The notes under the pieces: generated by a model
What the model saw: only the letters and a program-made list of their open reading frames with translations
Database searches by the model: none
What the model was told of the DNA's origin: nothing
NCBI GenBank assembly: GCA_036645955.1
Contig: JAVXND010000044.1
Location: 1-22,810, forward strand
Reading direction: 5' to 3'
Origin: Limiplasma sp036645955
GTDB lineage: Bacteria > Bacillota > Clostridia > Christensenellales > Aristaeellaceae
DNA: 22,810 nucleotides
Shown here: piece by piece, positions 16,611 through 22,810 of the stretch
Numbering within the stretch: the first letter of the stretch is position 1
Layout of the letters: every line of letters begins with the position of its first letter
Position numbers and translations under genes: made by a program

Positions 16611-16656
16611 CCAAAAAGAGAAGGCAGGGACGGCCCTCGGTGGGCGTTCCTGCCTT
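16611..16656 (-). terminator. Intrinsic terminator of the radA-yacL unit
   Basis: On the minus strand a 12-bp stem (AAGGCAGGAACG pairing with the complementary arm, one G-U) extends by three more G-C pairs past a bulge. It is followed by CTCTTTTTGG. It sits 8 bp after the PIN-TRAM gene stop. Confidence 0.85.
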
Positions 16657-16664
16657 TATGGAAT

Positions 16665-17885
16665 TTATCCTGCTTTTTCATCCATGCTTTTCATTTTGGT
16701 GAAGATCATTCGGCCTGCGCTGGTTTGCAGCACGGTGGTTACCACCACGCCCACGGCTTCACCCACATAGCGCCGACCGTTTTCGACCACAATCATGGTG
16801 CCATCGTCCAAGTAGGCTACGCCTTGCCCTGGCTCCTTGCCTTCGCGCACCACCTGTACATTCAGCTCCTCCCCCGCCATCAGCATGGGTTTGACGGCGT
16901 TGGCCAAATCGTTGATGTTCAGCACGCGAATGCCCGTAACCCCTGCCACCTTATTGAGGTTATAATCGTTGGTGACCACGGTGCCGTTTTGATCGCGGCA
17001 CAGGCGCAGGAGCTTCACATCGACTTCATCCACATCGGGGTAATCGGTTTCATCCACAATGATGGGGTTTTTGAGCTCCTTGCGCAGCTTGTTGAGCACA
17101 TCGAGCCCGCGCCTGCCGCGCGCACGGCGCAGACCATCGCCGCTATCGGCAATGTGGCGAAGCTCGGCCAGCACAAATTGCGCCACCACAATATCGCCTT
17201 CCAAAAAGCCTGCCTTGACAATGTCCAGCACCCGCCCGTCAATGATGACGGAGGTGTCCAAGAACTTTTTGGGAAGCTCGGTGCAGGGCGCGGCGGTACC
17301 TTCGTCTTCGTCTTCGTCGTCCGCATCGTCTAAATCATCGGCTTCATCCTCTGCGCCAAGCATGCGGGTTGCATCGTCCAAAAGGCTGCTTGCGCCTTCG
17401 CTTTTGCGCTTGTGGCGCGATACGCGGCGCATGCGCTTGCCCACGTGGTAGCGCCGATAGCCGATTTGCATGCCGATATAGCCAAGGAGCACATACGCAA
17501 GGGCGCTGAAGCTGACGGTGATCAGGCTTGTACCCGCTGAAAGAATCAGCTGCATGAGCAGTGCCGCCACCGCAAGCCCCATGATGAGGCCGATGGAAAT
17601 CAACACAATTTGCTGTGTGGGCATCTGCTCCCAATGGTGCTCAAGGGTGGTCATGAGCTGCATGGTACGCTTAATAATGGCTGTGGAAAGCGCGAAGCAC
17701 AGCCCTGCACCAACGAGGCAAAAGCCTACATATAAGAGCGCCTGCGAATAAGGATGGGTGATATACTGGGGATAAAAGCGATACAACAGCGGAAAGAGGA
17801 GCGCTGTCACACCCGCGCCTAAGCCTGCGCCCAGGAGTGTGATTAAAAAGCGCATCAGCCTTTCCAGCGTTTTGTTCTTCATCAT
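16665..17885 (-). CDS. PIN-TRAM domain membrane protein, YacL family
   Basis: A 406-aa integral membrane protein. Four hydrophobic segments lie at about residues 11-35, 47-71, 91-115 and 119-143. A basic stretch and an unusually acidic linker (176-197, nearly all Asp/Glu/Ala) lead to a PIN domain (about 207-328, LDTSVIIDGRVLDI with Asp210, and TNDYNL) and a TRAM domain (about 338-398, GKEPGQGVAYLDDGTMIVVE). PIN domains are metal-dependent nucleases and TRAM binds RNA, so a membrane-tethered RNase is likely, although the substrate of YacL proteins is not established. ATG 17885 is preferred (AGG 11 nt upstream) to GTG 17906, which has no ribosome site; ATG 17882 is also possible. It follows radA by 42 bp and should be co-transcribed with it. 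Confidence 0.9.
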   Translation of the reverse strand: MMKNKTLERLMRFLITLLGAGLGAGVTALLFPLLYRFYPQYITHPYSQALLYVGFCLVGAGLCFALSTAIIKRTMQLMTTLEHHWEQMPTQQIVLISIGLIMGLAVAALLMQLILSAGTSLITVSFSALAYVLLGYIGMQIGYRRYHVGKRMRRVSRHKRKSEGASSLLDDATRMLGAEDEADDLDDADDEDEDEGTAAPCTELPKKFLDTSVIIDGRVLDIVKAGFLEGDIVVAQFVLAELRHIADSGDGLRRARGRRGLDVLNKLRKELKNPIIVDETDYPDVDEVDVKLLRLCRDQNGTVVTNDYNLNKVAGVTGIRVLNINDLANAVKPMLMAGEELNVQVVREGKEPGQGVAYLDDGTMIVVENGRRYVGEAVGVVVTTVLQTSAGRMIFTKMKSMDEKAG

Positions 17886-17927
17886 GTCACAATAACCTGC
17901 CTTCACATTTTGTGGGGAGTGGGGAAG

Positions 17928-19307
17928 TTAATGAAGCACCGCGAGCGCTTGCATCAGCGTATCAACGCCCGTCATTTGTACGCCTTCAACAGGACGGAGG
18001 TTTTTCAAGTTTTGCTTTGGCAGCAGAATTTCGGTAAAGCCTAAGCGTATGCATTCCGCAACGCGGCGCTCGGCCTGTGCCACGGGGCGCACCTCGCCGC
18101 ACAGCCCCACCTCGCCCATGACGCTAAGCTTGCCAGAGAGTGTAAAGCCCATGAGGCTGGACGCTACCGCAACGCAAACCGCCAAATCCGCCGCCGGATC
18201 GGACAGGGCAAGCCCGCCCGCTACGTTGATGTACACGTCTTGATCGAAGAGCTTTTTGCCCGCGCGTTTTTCCATAACGGCCAGCAGAAGCGCGACTCTG
18301 CCTGAATCCATGCCGCCTACGGTGCGCTTGGGCACCGCGTAAAACGAGCGAGCCGCAAGCGCCTGCAAATCGCACAGAATGGTGCGGCTGCCTTGCAGTG
18401 TGCAAAAAACCACGCTTCCGCTCGCGCCTCTTGCGCGCTGGGAGAGCAGGCTTTCGCTGGGGTTGGGCACGGCGACCATGCCCTCTGAGCGCATTTCAAA
18501 AACGCCCAACTCGTTTACAGAGCCGAAACGGTTTTTGACCGCGCGCAGAATGCGGTATTCGTGCTGACGGTCGCCTTCAAAGTAGAGCACCGCATCCACC
18601 ATGTGCTCCAAAACGCGGGGCCCCGCGAGGCTGCCTTCCTTGGTTACATGCCCCACAAGGAATACGGAGGTGCCTGTTTCCTTAGCGTAGCGCACAATGG
18701 CACCCGCGCTTTGGCGCACCTGCGATACACTGCCTGGCGCACTGGCGCTATCCGACGATACCATGGTTTGGATGCTGTCGATGATGAGGACATCGGGCTG
18801 CATGCGCTCGCATTTTTCTAAGATGCTTTCCACATCGTTTTCTGCCAGCACAAACAGCTTGTCCTGAGGGACATGAATGCGGGAGGCGCGCATTTTGAGC
18901 TGCCTCGCACTTTCCTCGCCGCTTACGTACAGCACGCGGCAACGCTCGCTCAAGCTGCCCGATACCTGCAGGAGCAGGGTGCTTTTGCCGATGCCTGGGT
19001 CGCCGCCGATTAAGATGGCACTGCCCACGACCAAACCGCCGCCCAGCACGCGGTCCAGCTCCTCATTGCCTGTGGTGGAGCGAGGCTCTTGCTTGTCCTC
19101 CACTTGGGAAAGAGGAATGATTTCGCTTTTGCGGTTGGTTTGGTATTTGGCCGCTTTTTCGGCGGTTTTGCCAATGGGACTGGTTACGTTTAGCTTGCGC
19201 TGTTCCTCAAAGGTATTCCACTCGCCGCAATCCGGGCAACAGCCCAGCCAGCGGGGCGCTTCATACCCGCAGGAAGCGCATACAAAGCAGGTTTTTTCCT
19301 TGGCCAA
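17928..19307 (-). CDS. radA: DNA repair protein RadA
   Basis: A 459-aa cytoplasmic RecA-like ATPase that promotes branch migration during recombination repair. Seen in order: N-terminal zinc finger C10-x2-C13...C24-x2-C27; Walker A GGDPGIGKST (101-110); Walker B VLIIDS (173-178); the RadA-specific KNRFG motif (258-262); and a C-terminal Lon-protease-like domain with GGLALSDPAADLAV. The length is typical. The start is TTG 19307 with AGGAG 7 nt upstream. It is first in a two-gene unit with the PIN-TRAM gene. In many Bacillota disA lies between or next to these genes; here it does not. Confidence 0.96.
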   Translation of the reverse strand: MAKEKTCFVCASCGYEAPRWLGCCPDCGEWNTFEEQRKLNVTSPIGKTAEKAAKYQTNRKSEIIPLSQVEDKQEPRSTTGNEELDRVLGGGLVVGSAILIGGDPGIGKSTLLLQVSGSLSERCRVLYVSGEESARQLKMRASRIHVPQDKLFVLAENDVESILEKCERMQPDVLIIDSIQTMVSSDSASAPGSVSQVRQSAGAIVRYAKETGTSVFLVGHVTKEGSLAGPRVLEHMVDAVLYFEGDRQHEYRILRAVKNRFGSVNELGVFEMRSEGMVAVPNPSESLLSQRARGASGSVVFCTLQGSRTILCDLQALAARSFYAVPKRTVGGMDSGRVALLLAVMEKRAGKKLFDQDVYINVAGGLALSDPAADLAVCVAVASSLMGFTLSGKLSVMGEVGLCGEVRPVAQAERRVAECIRLGFTEILLPKQNLKNLRPVEGVQMTGVDTLMQALAVLH

Positions 19308-19477
19308 GGGGGTACTCCTGTTCTGCCGACCACAGCGGCAACGATTGCCAAAGCGGGTCTGTCCCTATGATAAGCCATCAAGGGGCACCTTTGCCATGAC
19401 AACCTTGGGGGAAAGCTGTCGAGTGTATAAAAAGCGTTCGTTGGGACTCGACAAATGATGCCAAATAATACAATGCT

Positions 19478-19486
19478 AGTATACCA
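19478..19486 (-). promoter_or_regulatory. Extended -10 promoter upstream of radA
   Basis: On the minus strand TGGTATACT gives TATACT (19478-19483) with an upstream TG, an extended -10 element. No good -35 box is seen. The leader to the TTG at 19307 would be about 165 nt. Confidence 0.4.
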
Positions 19487-19666
19487 TAAAAGTGCTTTGA
19501 ACACACCTATTGGGGCATGAATTTACAGCGCGTTCATGCGGGGTTCATGCGTTTATCATGCATGGCTGTTACAACTGTAAATGTTCTGTAGCCATCATGG
19601 TCTTTTCTGTGCCGAAAGTGTATGGAAACAACGAAAAAGCTTAATCATTTGCTAAGAATTCACCCG

Positions 19667-19695
19667 TTGACTTGCGCCACAGGCTTCTCTATGAT
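19667..19695 (+). promoter_or_regulatory. Sigma-A promoter of the metallophosphoesterase gene
   Basis: TTGACT (19667-19672) and TATGAT (19690-19695) are separated by exactly 17 bp, with the ATG at 19760. The promoter lies inside a longer open frame starting at 19622 and argues against that earlier start. The rest of the 452-bp gap 19308-19759 contains two inverted repeats (TTTACAG 19522 / CTGTAAA 19575; ATGGCT 19562 / AGCCAT 19590) and a repeated GTTCATGCG, without a clear role. Confidence 0.55.
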
Positions 19696-19759
19696 GAGGA
19701 GGGTGACAAAAGCTGGTTTGGCCTTATTTTGTACCATTATATTAGAGGGGGTGGTTGAC

Positions 19760-20842
19760 ATGGGAAGACACAAAAACGACTATATCTTCGCCCCTGACAA
19801 AAAAAGGAGCGACAACAGGGGATGCATTTTCATTGTGCTGGCATTGCTGTTGGCCGTGGTGGCTACGGCGCTCTTGGTAAATGCCGCAGGGAATGAAAAG
19901 CTTGAGCTTCGCAGTGAAAAAATAGCTGTGATGGGGCTTGACAAGTCCTATGAGGGCTTTACGGTTTTGCATTTGAGCGATTTGCATGCCGCCGCCGTGG
20001 GCAGTGATTTGGAAATTTGGCGCAAAATGCTTTTTGGCAAGAGCTATCAGGCTGTGGTGATGAGCGGGGATATGGTGGGGCAAACAGGGGAATTTGAGCC
20101 GCTCATATCGCTGATACACACACTCAAGCAAATCAACGCAGCTGCGCCCATTTATTTGATTGCGGGGGATGATGATCCCTCACCCATTTTGGCAACCCCT
20201 CGGGGTACGCCTGAGGTGCTGGCGGATTGGGTGCTGGCGGCTGTGAAGGCGGGCGCTATTTATTTGGATGCGCCTGTTCGCCAGGAGGTGGGCAAAAAAG
20301 CGGTTTGGTTTGTGCCTGAATATCTGTATGATGTGGATGCGGCGGGCATGCTGGGCAGCCTGCAAAAGCAGAAGGAAAGCATGGAAACCTTGGGACAGCA
20401 GTACGAGGCGGAGGGCGCGGCGAACTACCGTGCGCTTGGCTACCGAATTGATACCATGGAGCGCACCCTGGCGGCATTGAAAATTATGCTGAGCACCGAT
20501 TTACAAATGGCGGTAAGCCATGCGCCGCTTTCGGCTGATTACATACGCACCAGCATTGAATGGGCGAATCAAGACGCGGTATTTAACTTCAGAAACATCG
20601 ACCTGCTCTTTGCGGGGCATTATTGCGCGGGGCAGTGGCGTTTGCCCATGTTAGGCGCAATTTACGTGCCTGACCACGGCTGGTTCCCGCCTGATGACGG
20701 CATTGTGGGCATGCAAAGAGTGAACAGCGTGAACCAATACATTTCAGGCGGCTTGGGCGCAAGCGATTATTACCCCATGAAGGGGCGCTTGCTCAATACG
20801 CCGAGTATTTCGTTGCTTACCATGACGGGGCGAATCAAATAA
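19760..20842 (+). CDS. Membrane-anchored metallophosphoesterase-like protein with altered active site
   Basis: A 360-aa protein with one N-terminal membrane anchor (about 22-41) and a calcineurin-like phosphoesterase domain, resembling the YkuE family. Conserved metal motifs: LSDLH (D74, H76), SGD (G103-D104) and SHAP (H254). Two motifs differ: the usual GNHD/E reads GDDD (136-139), and the usual GHTHGGQ reads GHYCAGQ (H287, C289). Activity may therefore be altered or lost. The substrate is unknown. The start is ATG 19760 with a GAGGGGG site 8 nt upstream and a promoter at 19667-19695. It lies 131 bp upstream of the sigma-F operon, which has its own promoter; a sporulation role is possible but not shown. 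Confidence 0.85.
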   Translation: MGRHKNDYIFAPDKKRSDNRGCIFIVLALLLAVVATALLVNAAGNEKLELRSEKIAVMGLDKSYEGFTVLHLSDLHAAAVGSDLEIWRKMLFGKSYQAVVMSGDMVGQTGEFEPLISLIHTLKQINAAAPIYLIAGDDDPSPILATPRGTPEVLADWVLAAVKAGAIYLDAPVRQEVGKKAVWFVPEYLYDVDAAGMLGSLQKQKESMETLGQQYEAEGAANYRALGYRIDTMERTLAALKIMLSTDLQMAVSHAPLSADYIRTSIEWANQDAVFNFRNIDLLFAGHYCAGQWRLPMLGAIYVPDHGWFPPDDGIVGMQRVNSVNQYISGGLGASDYYPMKGRLLNTPSISLLTMTGRIK

Positions 20843-20914
20843 AAAAAACAGGGCAGTCCAGCTTGTTTTCAAAAAAGAATACGGAATTCTGCATAACCTC
20901 CCATTTTTCGGCAA

Positions 20915-20940
20915 AGGATAAGTGTGACAGTACACGAAAA
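20915..20940 (+). promoter_or_regulatory. SigH-like promoter of the spoIIA operon
   Basis: AGGATAA (20915-20921), 13 bp, then CGAAA (20935-20939) approximates the SigH pattern AGGAnnT with a GAAT-type -10. The position, about 34 bp before spoIIAA, matches the known use of SigH at spoIIA in Bacillus. The -10 match is imperfect. Confidence 0.5.
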
Positions 20941-20973
20941 TCCTATATTGATAACGGGAATGGAGGTTGCGCT

Positions 20974-21300
20974 ATGCTGCAAGCGAAACCGCGCAAGGAT
21001 GCGGTTACGGTGGTGATTGCGGGAGAGCTGGATCATTTTGCCGCGCCTGAAATACGCTGTAGGCTGGATGAAATAGTAAGCGATCCCTCGGTGCTCTATT
21101 TGGTGCTGGATTTGGAAAACCTGACGTTTATGGATTCCTCGGGCATTGGCGTGCTGTTGGGCAGACTGCGCGCCCTGCAAGCGCGGGGGGGAAGCTTGAG
21201 TGTAAAAAATATGCAGCCATCCGTTGAAAAGCTGTTTCGCCTTACGGGGCTAGACCGCGTGATCGGTGTGGAGGAAACAAAAATGGGAGGGCGGCTGTGA
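20974..21300 (+). CDS. spoIIAA: Anti-sigma-F factor antagonist SpoIIAA
   Basis: A 108-aa STAS-domain protein. Unphosphorylated SpoIIAA binds SpoIIAB and frees sigma-F in the forespore; SpoIIAB phosphorylates it and SpoIIE reactivates it. The phosphorylation motif MDSSGIGVLLGR is intact, with Ser56 as the expected target. The start is ATG 20974 with GGAGG 7 nt upstream; the frame is open further upstream, but that part overlaps the promoter. Its stop overlaps the next ATG (TGATG), so translation is coupled. Confidence 0.95.
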   Translation: MLQAKPRKDAVTVVIAGELDHFAAPEIRCRLDEIVSDPSVLYLVLDLENLTFMDSSGIGVLLGRLRALQARGGSLSVKNMQPSVEKLFRLTGLDRVIGVEETKMGGRL

Positions 21301-21764
21301 TGCAAAACCATATGGAATTAACCTTTTCCGCTTGCCCGCAAAACGAGGCGTTTGCGCGTGTGGCCATCGCCGCCTTTGCCGTGCAGTTAAACCCAACATT
21401 GCCTGAAATGGCGGACATCAAAACCGCCGTGAGCGAGGCTGTGACCAATGCCATTGTGCATGGCTACCGCCATGCAGAGGGGCTGGTACACATGAGCGCC
21501 GAATACGGCGAGCGGCGCTTGCTAACGGTGAGCGTGCATGATGATGGCTGCGGCATAGAGGACATTGCGGCGGCCATGCAGCCCTTTTATTCCACAGGGG
21601 ACGGCGCAGAACGCAGCGGCATGGGCTTTTGCGTGATGCAAACCTTCATGGATGCGGTGGAGGTAGAGAGCACCGTGAACCATGGCACGACAGTGACCAT
21701 GCGCAAATACATCACGGGCGAGGTGGGGCTGCACCGTGAGCGAATGCTTGACGAAATTGGGTGA
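21300..21764 (+). CDS. spoIIAB: Anti-sigma-F factor / serine kinase SpoIIAB
   Basis: A 154-aa GHKL-type serine kinase and anti-sigma factor that holds sigma-F inactive and phosphorylates SpoIIAA. The N-box EAVTNAIVHGY (46-56, N50 for Mg), DDGCGIED and the glycine-rich SGMGFCVM are all present. Length is slightly above the Bacillus protein. ATG 21300 is served by GGGAGGG 8 nt upstream. The 3' end overlaps the sigF start by 29 bp. Confidence 0.95.
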   Translation: MQNHMELTFSACPQNEAFARVAIAAFAVQLNPTLPEMADIKTAVSEAVTNAIVHGYRHAEGLVHMSAEYGERRLLTVSVHDDGCGIEDIAAAMQPFYSTGDGAERSGMGFCVMQTFMDAVEVESTVNHGTTVTMRKYITGEVGLHRERMLDEIG

Positions 21765-22401
21765 GCACACGCTTGGCGGGCGTGAGCACTATGGCTTGGC
21801 TGTGTTTTGCGCCAAGCGGTTTTACGGGCGCGGCGTGCCGCGTGAGGAGCTGATTGGCGAGGCGGAGGCGGCGCTTTTATGGGCGGCTACGCGCTTTGAC
21901 CAAAGCCGCGGCACGCGCTTTTCTTCCTATGCGATTCCCTTTGTGCTGGGTGCTTTGCGCGAGCTATGCCGACGTGCCGCGCCCATGTATGTGCCGCGCT
22001 CGGAGCTGCGCGTGCTTTGTGCGGCGGAGGATGCACGCATGGCGCTATACCACCGCGAGGGGCGGGAGCCTACCGTGGAGGAGCTTAGCACCGCCGTGGG
22101 GGTGGAGCCTGTGAAGCTAGGCGCAATGCTCGGTGCGCAGGAGCGCATGAAAAGGGCGGAGGGCGAGGCAGATTTGAATCAATGCCCCGCCGAACAAGAG
22201 GATTTTGAAGATTGGCTCATGCTCAAGGACATGATTTTGCGCCTTGAAAAGCCGTATGCACAGGTGCTATGGCTCCGCTTTGGCGTGGGCTTTTCCCAAG
22301 AGGAGGTTGCCAAGCGCTTCCGCGTAACCCAGCCGCAGCTATCCAAATGGGAGCGGCAGGGCAAGGAAAAACTGCGGGCTTGCTTGGCGGAGGTGGGTTA
22401 G
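21736..22401 (+). CDS. sigF: RNA polymerase sigma-F factor (SpoIIAC)
   Basis: A 221-aa sigma-70-family factor directing early forespore transcription. Region 2 is seen as AKRFYGRGVPREELIGEAEA and RFSSYAIPFVLGALREL (-10 recognition); region 3 as REPTVEELSTAVGV; region 4.2 as the helix-turn-helix FSQEEVAKRFRVTQPQLSKW. It is shorter than Bacillus SigF (about 255 aa), mostly at the N terminus, and region 2.1-2.2 is rather divergent. The GTG start at 21736 has AGGTGGGG 7 nt upstream, inside the end of spoIIAB. Identity rests mainly on operon position. Confidence 0.92.
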   Translation: MSECLTKLGEHTLGGREHYGLAVFCAKRFYGRGVPREELIGEAEAALLWAATRFDQSRGTRFSSYAIPFVLGALRELCRRAAPMYVPRSELRVLCAAEDARMALYHREGREPTVEELSTAVGVEPVKLGAMLGAQERMKRAEGEADLNQCPAEQEDFEDWLMLKDMILRLEKPYAQVLWLRFGVGFSQEEVAKRFRVTQPQLSKWERQGKEKLRACLAEVG

Positions 22402-22458
22402 GGGAATGCTGTGATGTGAGCAGGCTTGAATGGAGCGAACACAACGAACAGCGCAGTG

Positions 22459-22491
22459 GGACTGACAAGCAAAGGTCAGTCCTCCTTTTTG
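22459..22491 (+). terminator. Intrinsic terminator of the spoIIA operon
   Basis: GGACTGAC (22459-22466), an 8-nt loop, GTCAGTCC (22475-22482), then TCCTTTTTG. Perfect 8-bp stem and T-run, 57 bp after the sigF stop. Confidence 0.85.
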
Positions 22492-22533
22492 TGACAGCTA
22501 TTTGTGAGCGCACAGGATGTTCTTTTTGATGAA

Positions 22534-22585
22534 ACGTGCAGTATTGTGTGATTTATTGAATTAATACGTGCAATATAATGTGAAT
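22534..22585. repeat. Two 20-bp direct repeats, 32 bp apart
   Basis: ACGTGCAGTATTGTGTGATT (22534-22553) and ACGTGCAATATAATGTGAAT (22566-22585) match at 16 of 20 positions. The 32-bp spacing is about three helical turns, so a protein could bind both on one face. The region is AT-rich and lies 5' of the truncated DUF4143 frame. Confidence 0.5.
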
Positions 22586-22658
22586 ATAGGCTTAAATATG
22601 CTTGAAAATTACACGAACATAGGGTGTGCCACGACTATCAACCCAAAAGGAGGGCGGC

Positions 22659-22810
22659 ATGACGGAGAATTATGTTTGCCTTTCGCTGATTGCAAACGGG
22701 TACCAGTGCTATTGCTGGCAGTCTGAACGCGGCGCAGAGGTGGATTTCATAATCCAGCGCGAGGGGCGCATCATCCCCATTGAGGTAAAATCGGCTGACA
22801 ACACAAGAGC
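22659..22810 (+). CDS. DUF4143-type domain lacking its ATPase half, partial at window end
   Basis: The visible 50 residues (MTENYVCLSLIANG, then SERGAEVDFIIQ and IIPIEVKSADNTR) match the C-terminal nuclease-like DUF4143 domain that normally follows a AAA ATPase domain of about 250 residues. Here an in-frame TAG at 22620 leaves no room for the ATPase part. AAAAGGAGGG lies just before ATG 22659 and could serve as a ribosome site. In full-length relatives this Met-Thr-Glu-Asn stretch is internal, so this is probably a 5'-deleted remnant, or less likely a stand-alone domain. The frame runs off the window. Confidence 0.65.
   Translation, partial: MTENYVCLSLIANGYQCYCWQSERGAEVDFIIQREGRIIPIEVKSADNTR

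Noticed and set aside
16136..16702. Glycine/histidine-rich protein encoded across the minisatellite
   Set aside because: The frame is open only because 21 is divisible by 3. It overlaps the ABC-F end and the terminator and has no ribosome site.
19622..19759. 46-residue N-terminal extension of the phosphoesterase
   Set aside because: A consensus promoter with 17-bp spacing lies inside it, and a strong ribosome site precedes ATG 19760.
1..22810. tRNA or rRNA genes
   Set aside because: No cloverleaf with a GGTTCRA-type T-arm or rRNA core sequence was seen on either strand by eye; a short tRNA could still be missed without a scan.

Overview
The window looks like chromosomal DNA from a spore-forming Bacillota (Clostridia-type) bacterium. 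The strongest evidence is an intact spoIIAA-spoIIAB-sigF operon at the right end, a radA-yacL pair, purine-rich Shine-Dalgarno sites in front of nearly every gene, and frequent TTG/GTG starts. The species cannot be named from sequence alone. Most of the window is fairly GC-rich. The first ~3.3 kb is visibly AT-richer and looks like an acquired (accessory) island.

Layout. (1) 1-3.4 kb, accessory island: a possible decayed IS66-type small ORF, an unknown 115-aa gene behind a palindromic promoter site, and a convergent 827-aa gene. That protein joins an Abi_2-like HEPN ribonuclease module (RNACAH motif) to a C-terminal diadenylate-cyclase (DAC/DisA_N)-like module with an altered RHR motif. It is the best candidate here for an undescribed defence system. 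(2) 3.4-10.7 kb, minus strand: a signalling operon transcribed in the order membrane Cache-GGDEF(degenerate)-EAL protein (broken by a 1-nt frameshift), a lipoprotein joining a solute-binding protein to a 5'-nucleotidase C-terminal-like domain, and a multi-PAS GGDEF diguanylate cyclase. (3) 10.8-14.3 kb, plus strand: LacI-family regulator with its own promoter and operator, a GH13 neopullulanase-type glycosidase, and xanthine phosphoribosyltransferase. (4) 14.3-16.7 kb: a structured leader and an Lsa/CplR-like ABC-F ribosome-protection protein, then a palindromic repeat and a 21-bp minisatellite. (5) 16.6-19.5 kb, minus strand: radA followed by a YacL-type PIN-TRAM membrane protein; disA, often found between these two, is absent. 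(6) 19.6-22.5 kb, plus strand: a membrane-anchored metallophosphoesterase-like protein, then the sigma-F operon with a SigH-like promoter and a clear terminator. (7) The right edge holds a DUF4143-type domain without its ATPase half.

Three copies of a palindromic dispersed repeat (3440-3477, 14340-14376, 16278-16316) lie at the 3' ends of genes, all in the same orientation, and one stem carries a compensatory base-pair change. The genes form several independent units: defence, c-di-GMP signalling, maltodextrin use, antibiotic resistance, DNA repair and sporulation. All functional statements are read from motifs and gene order; no database search was possible.
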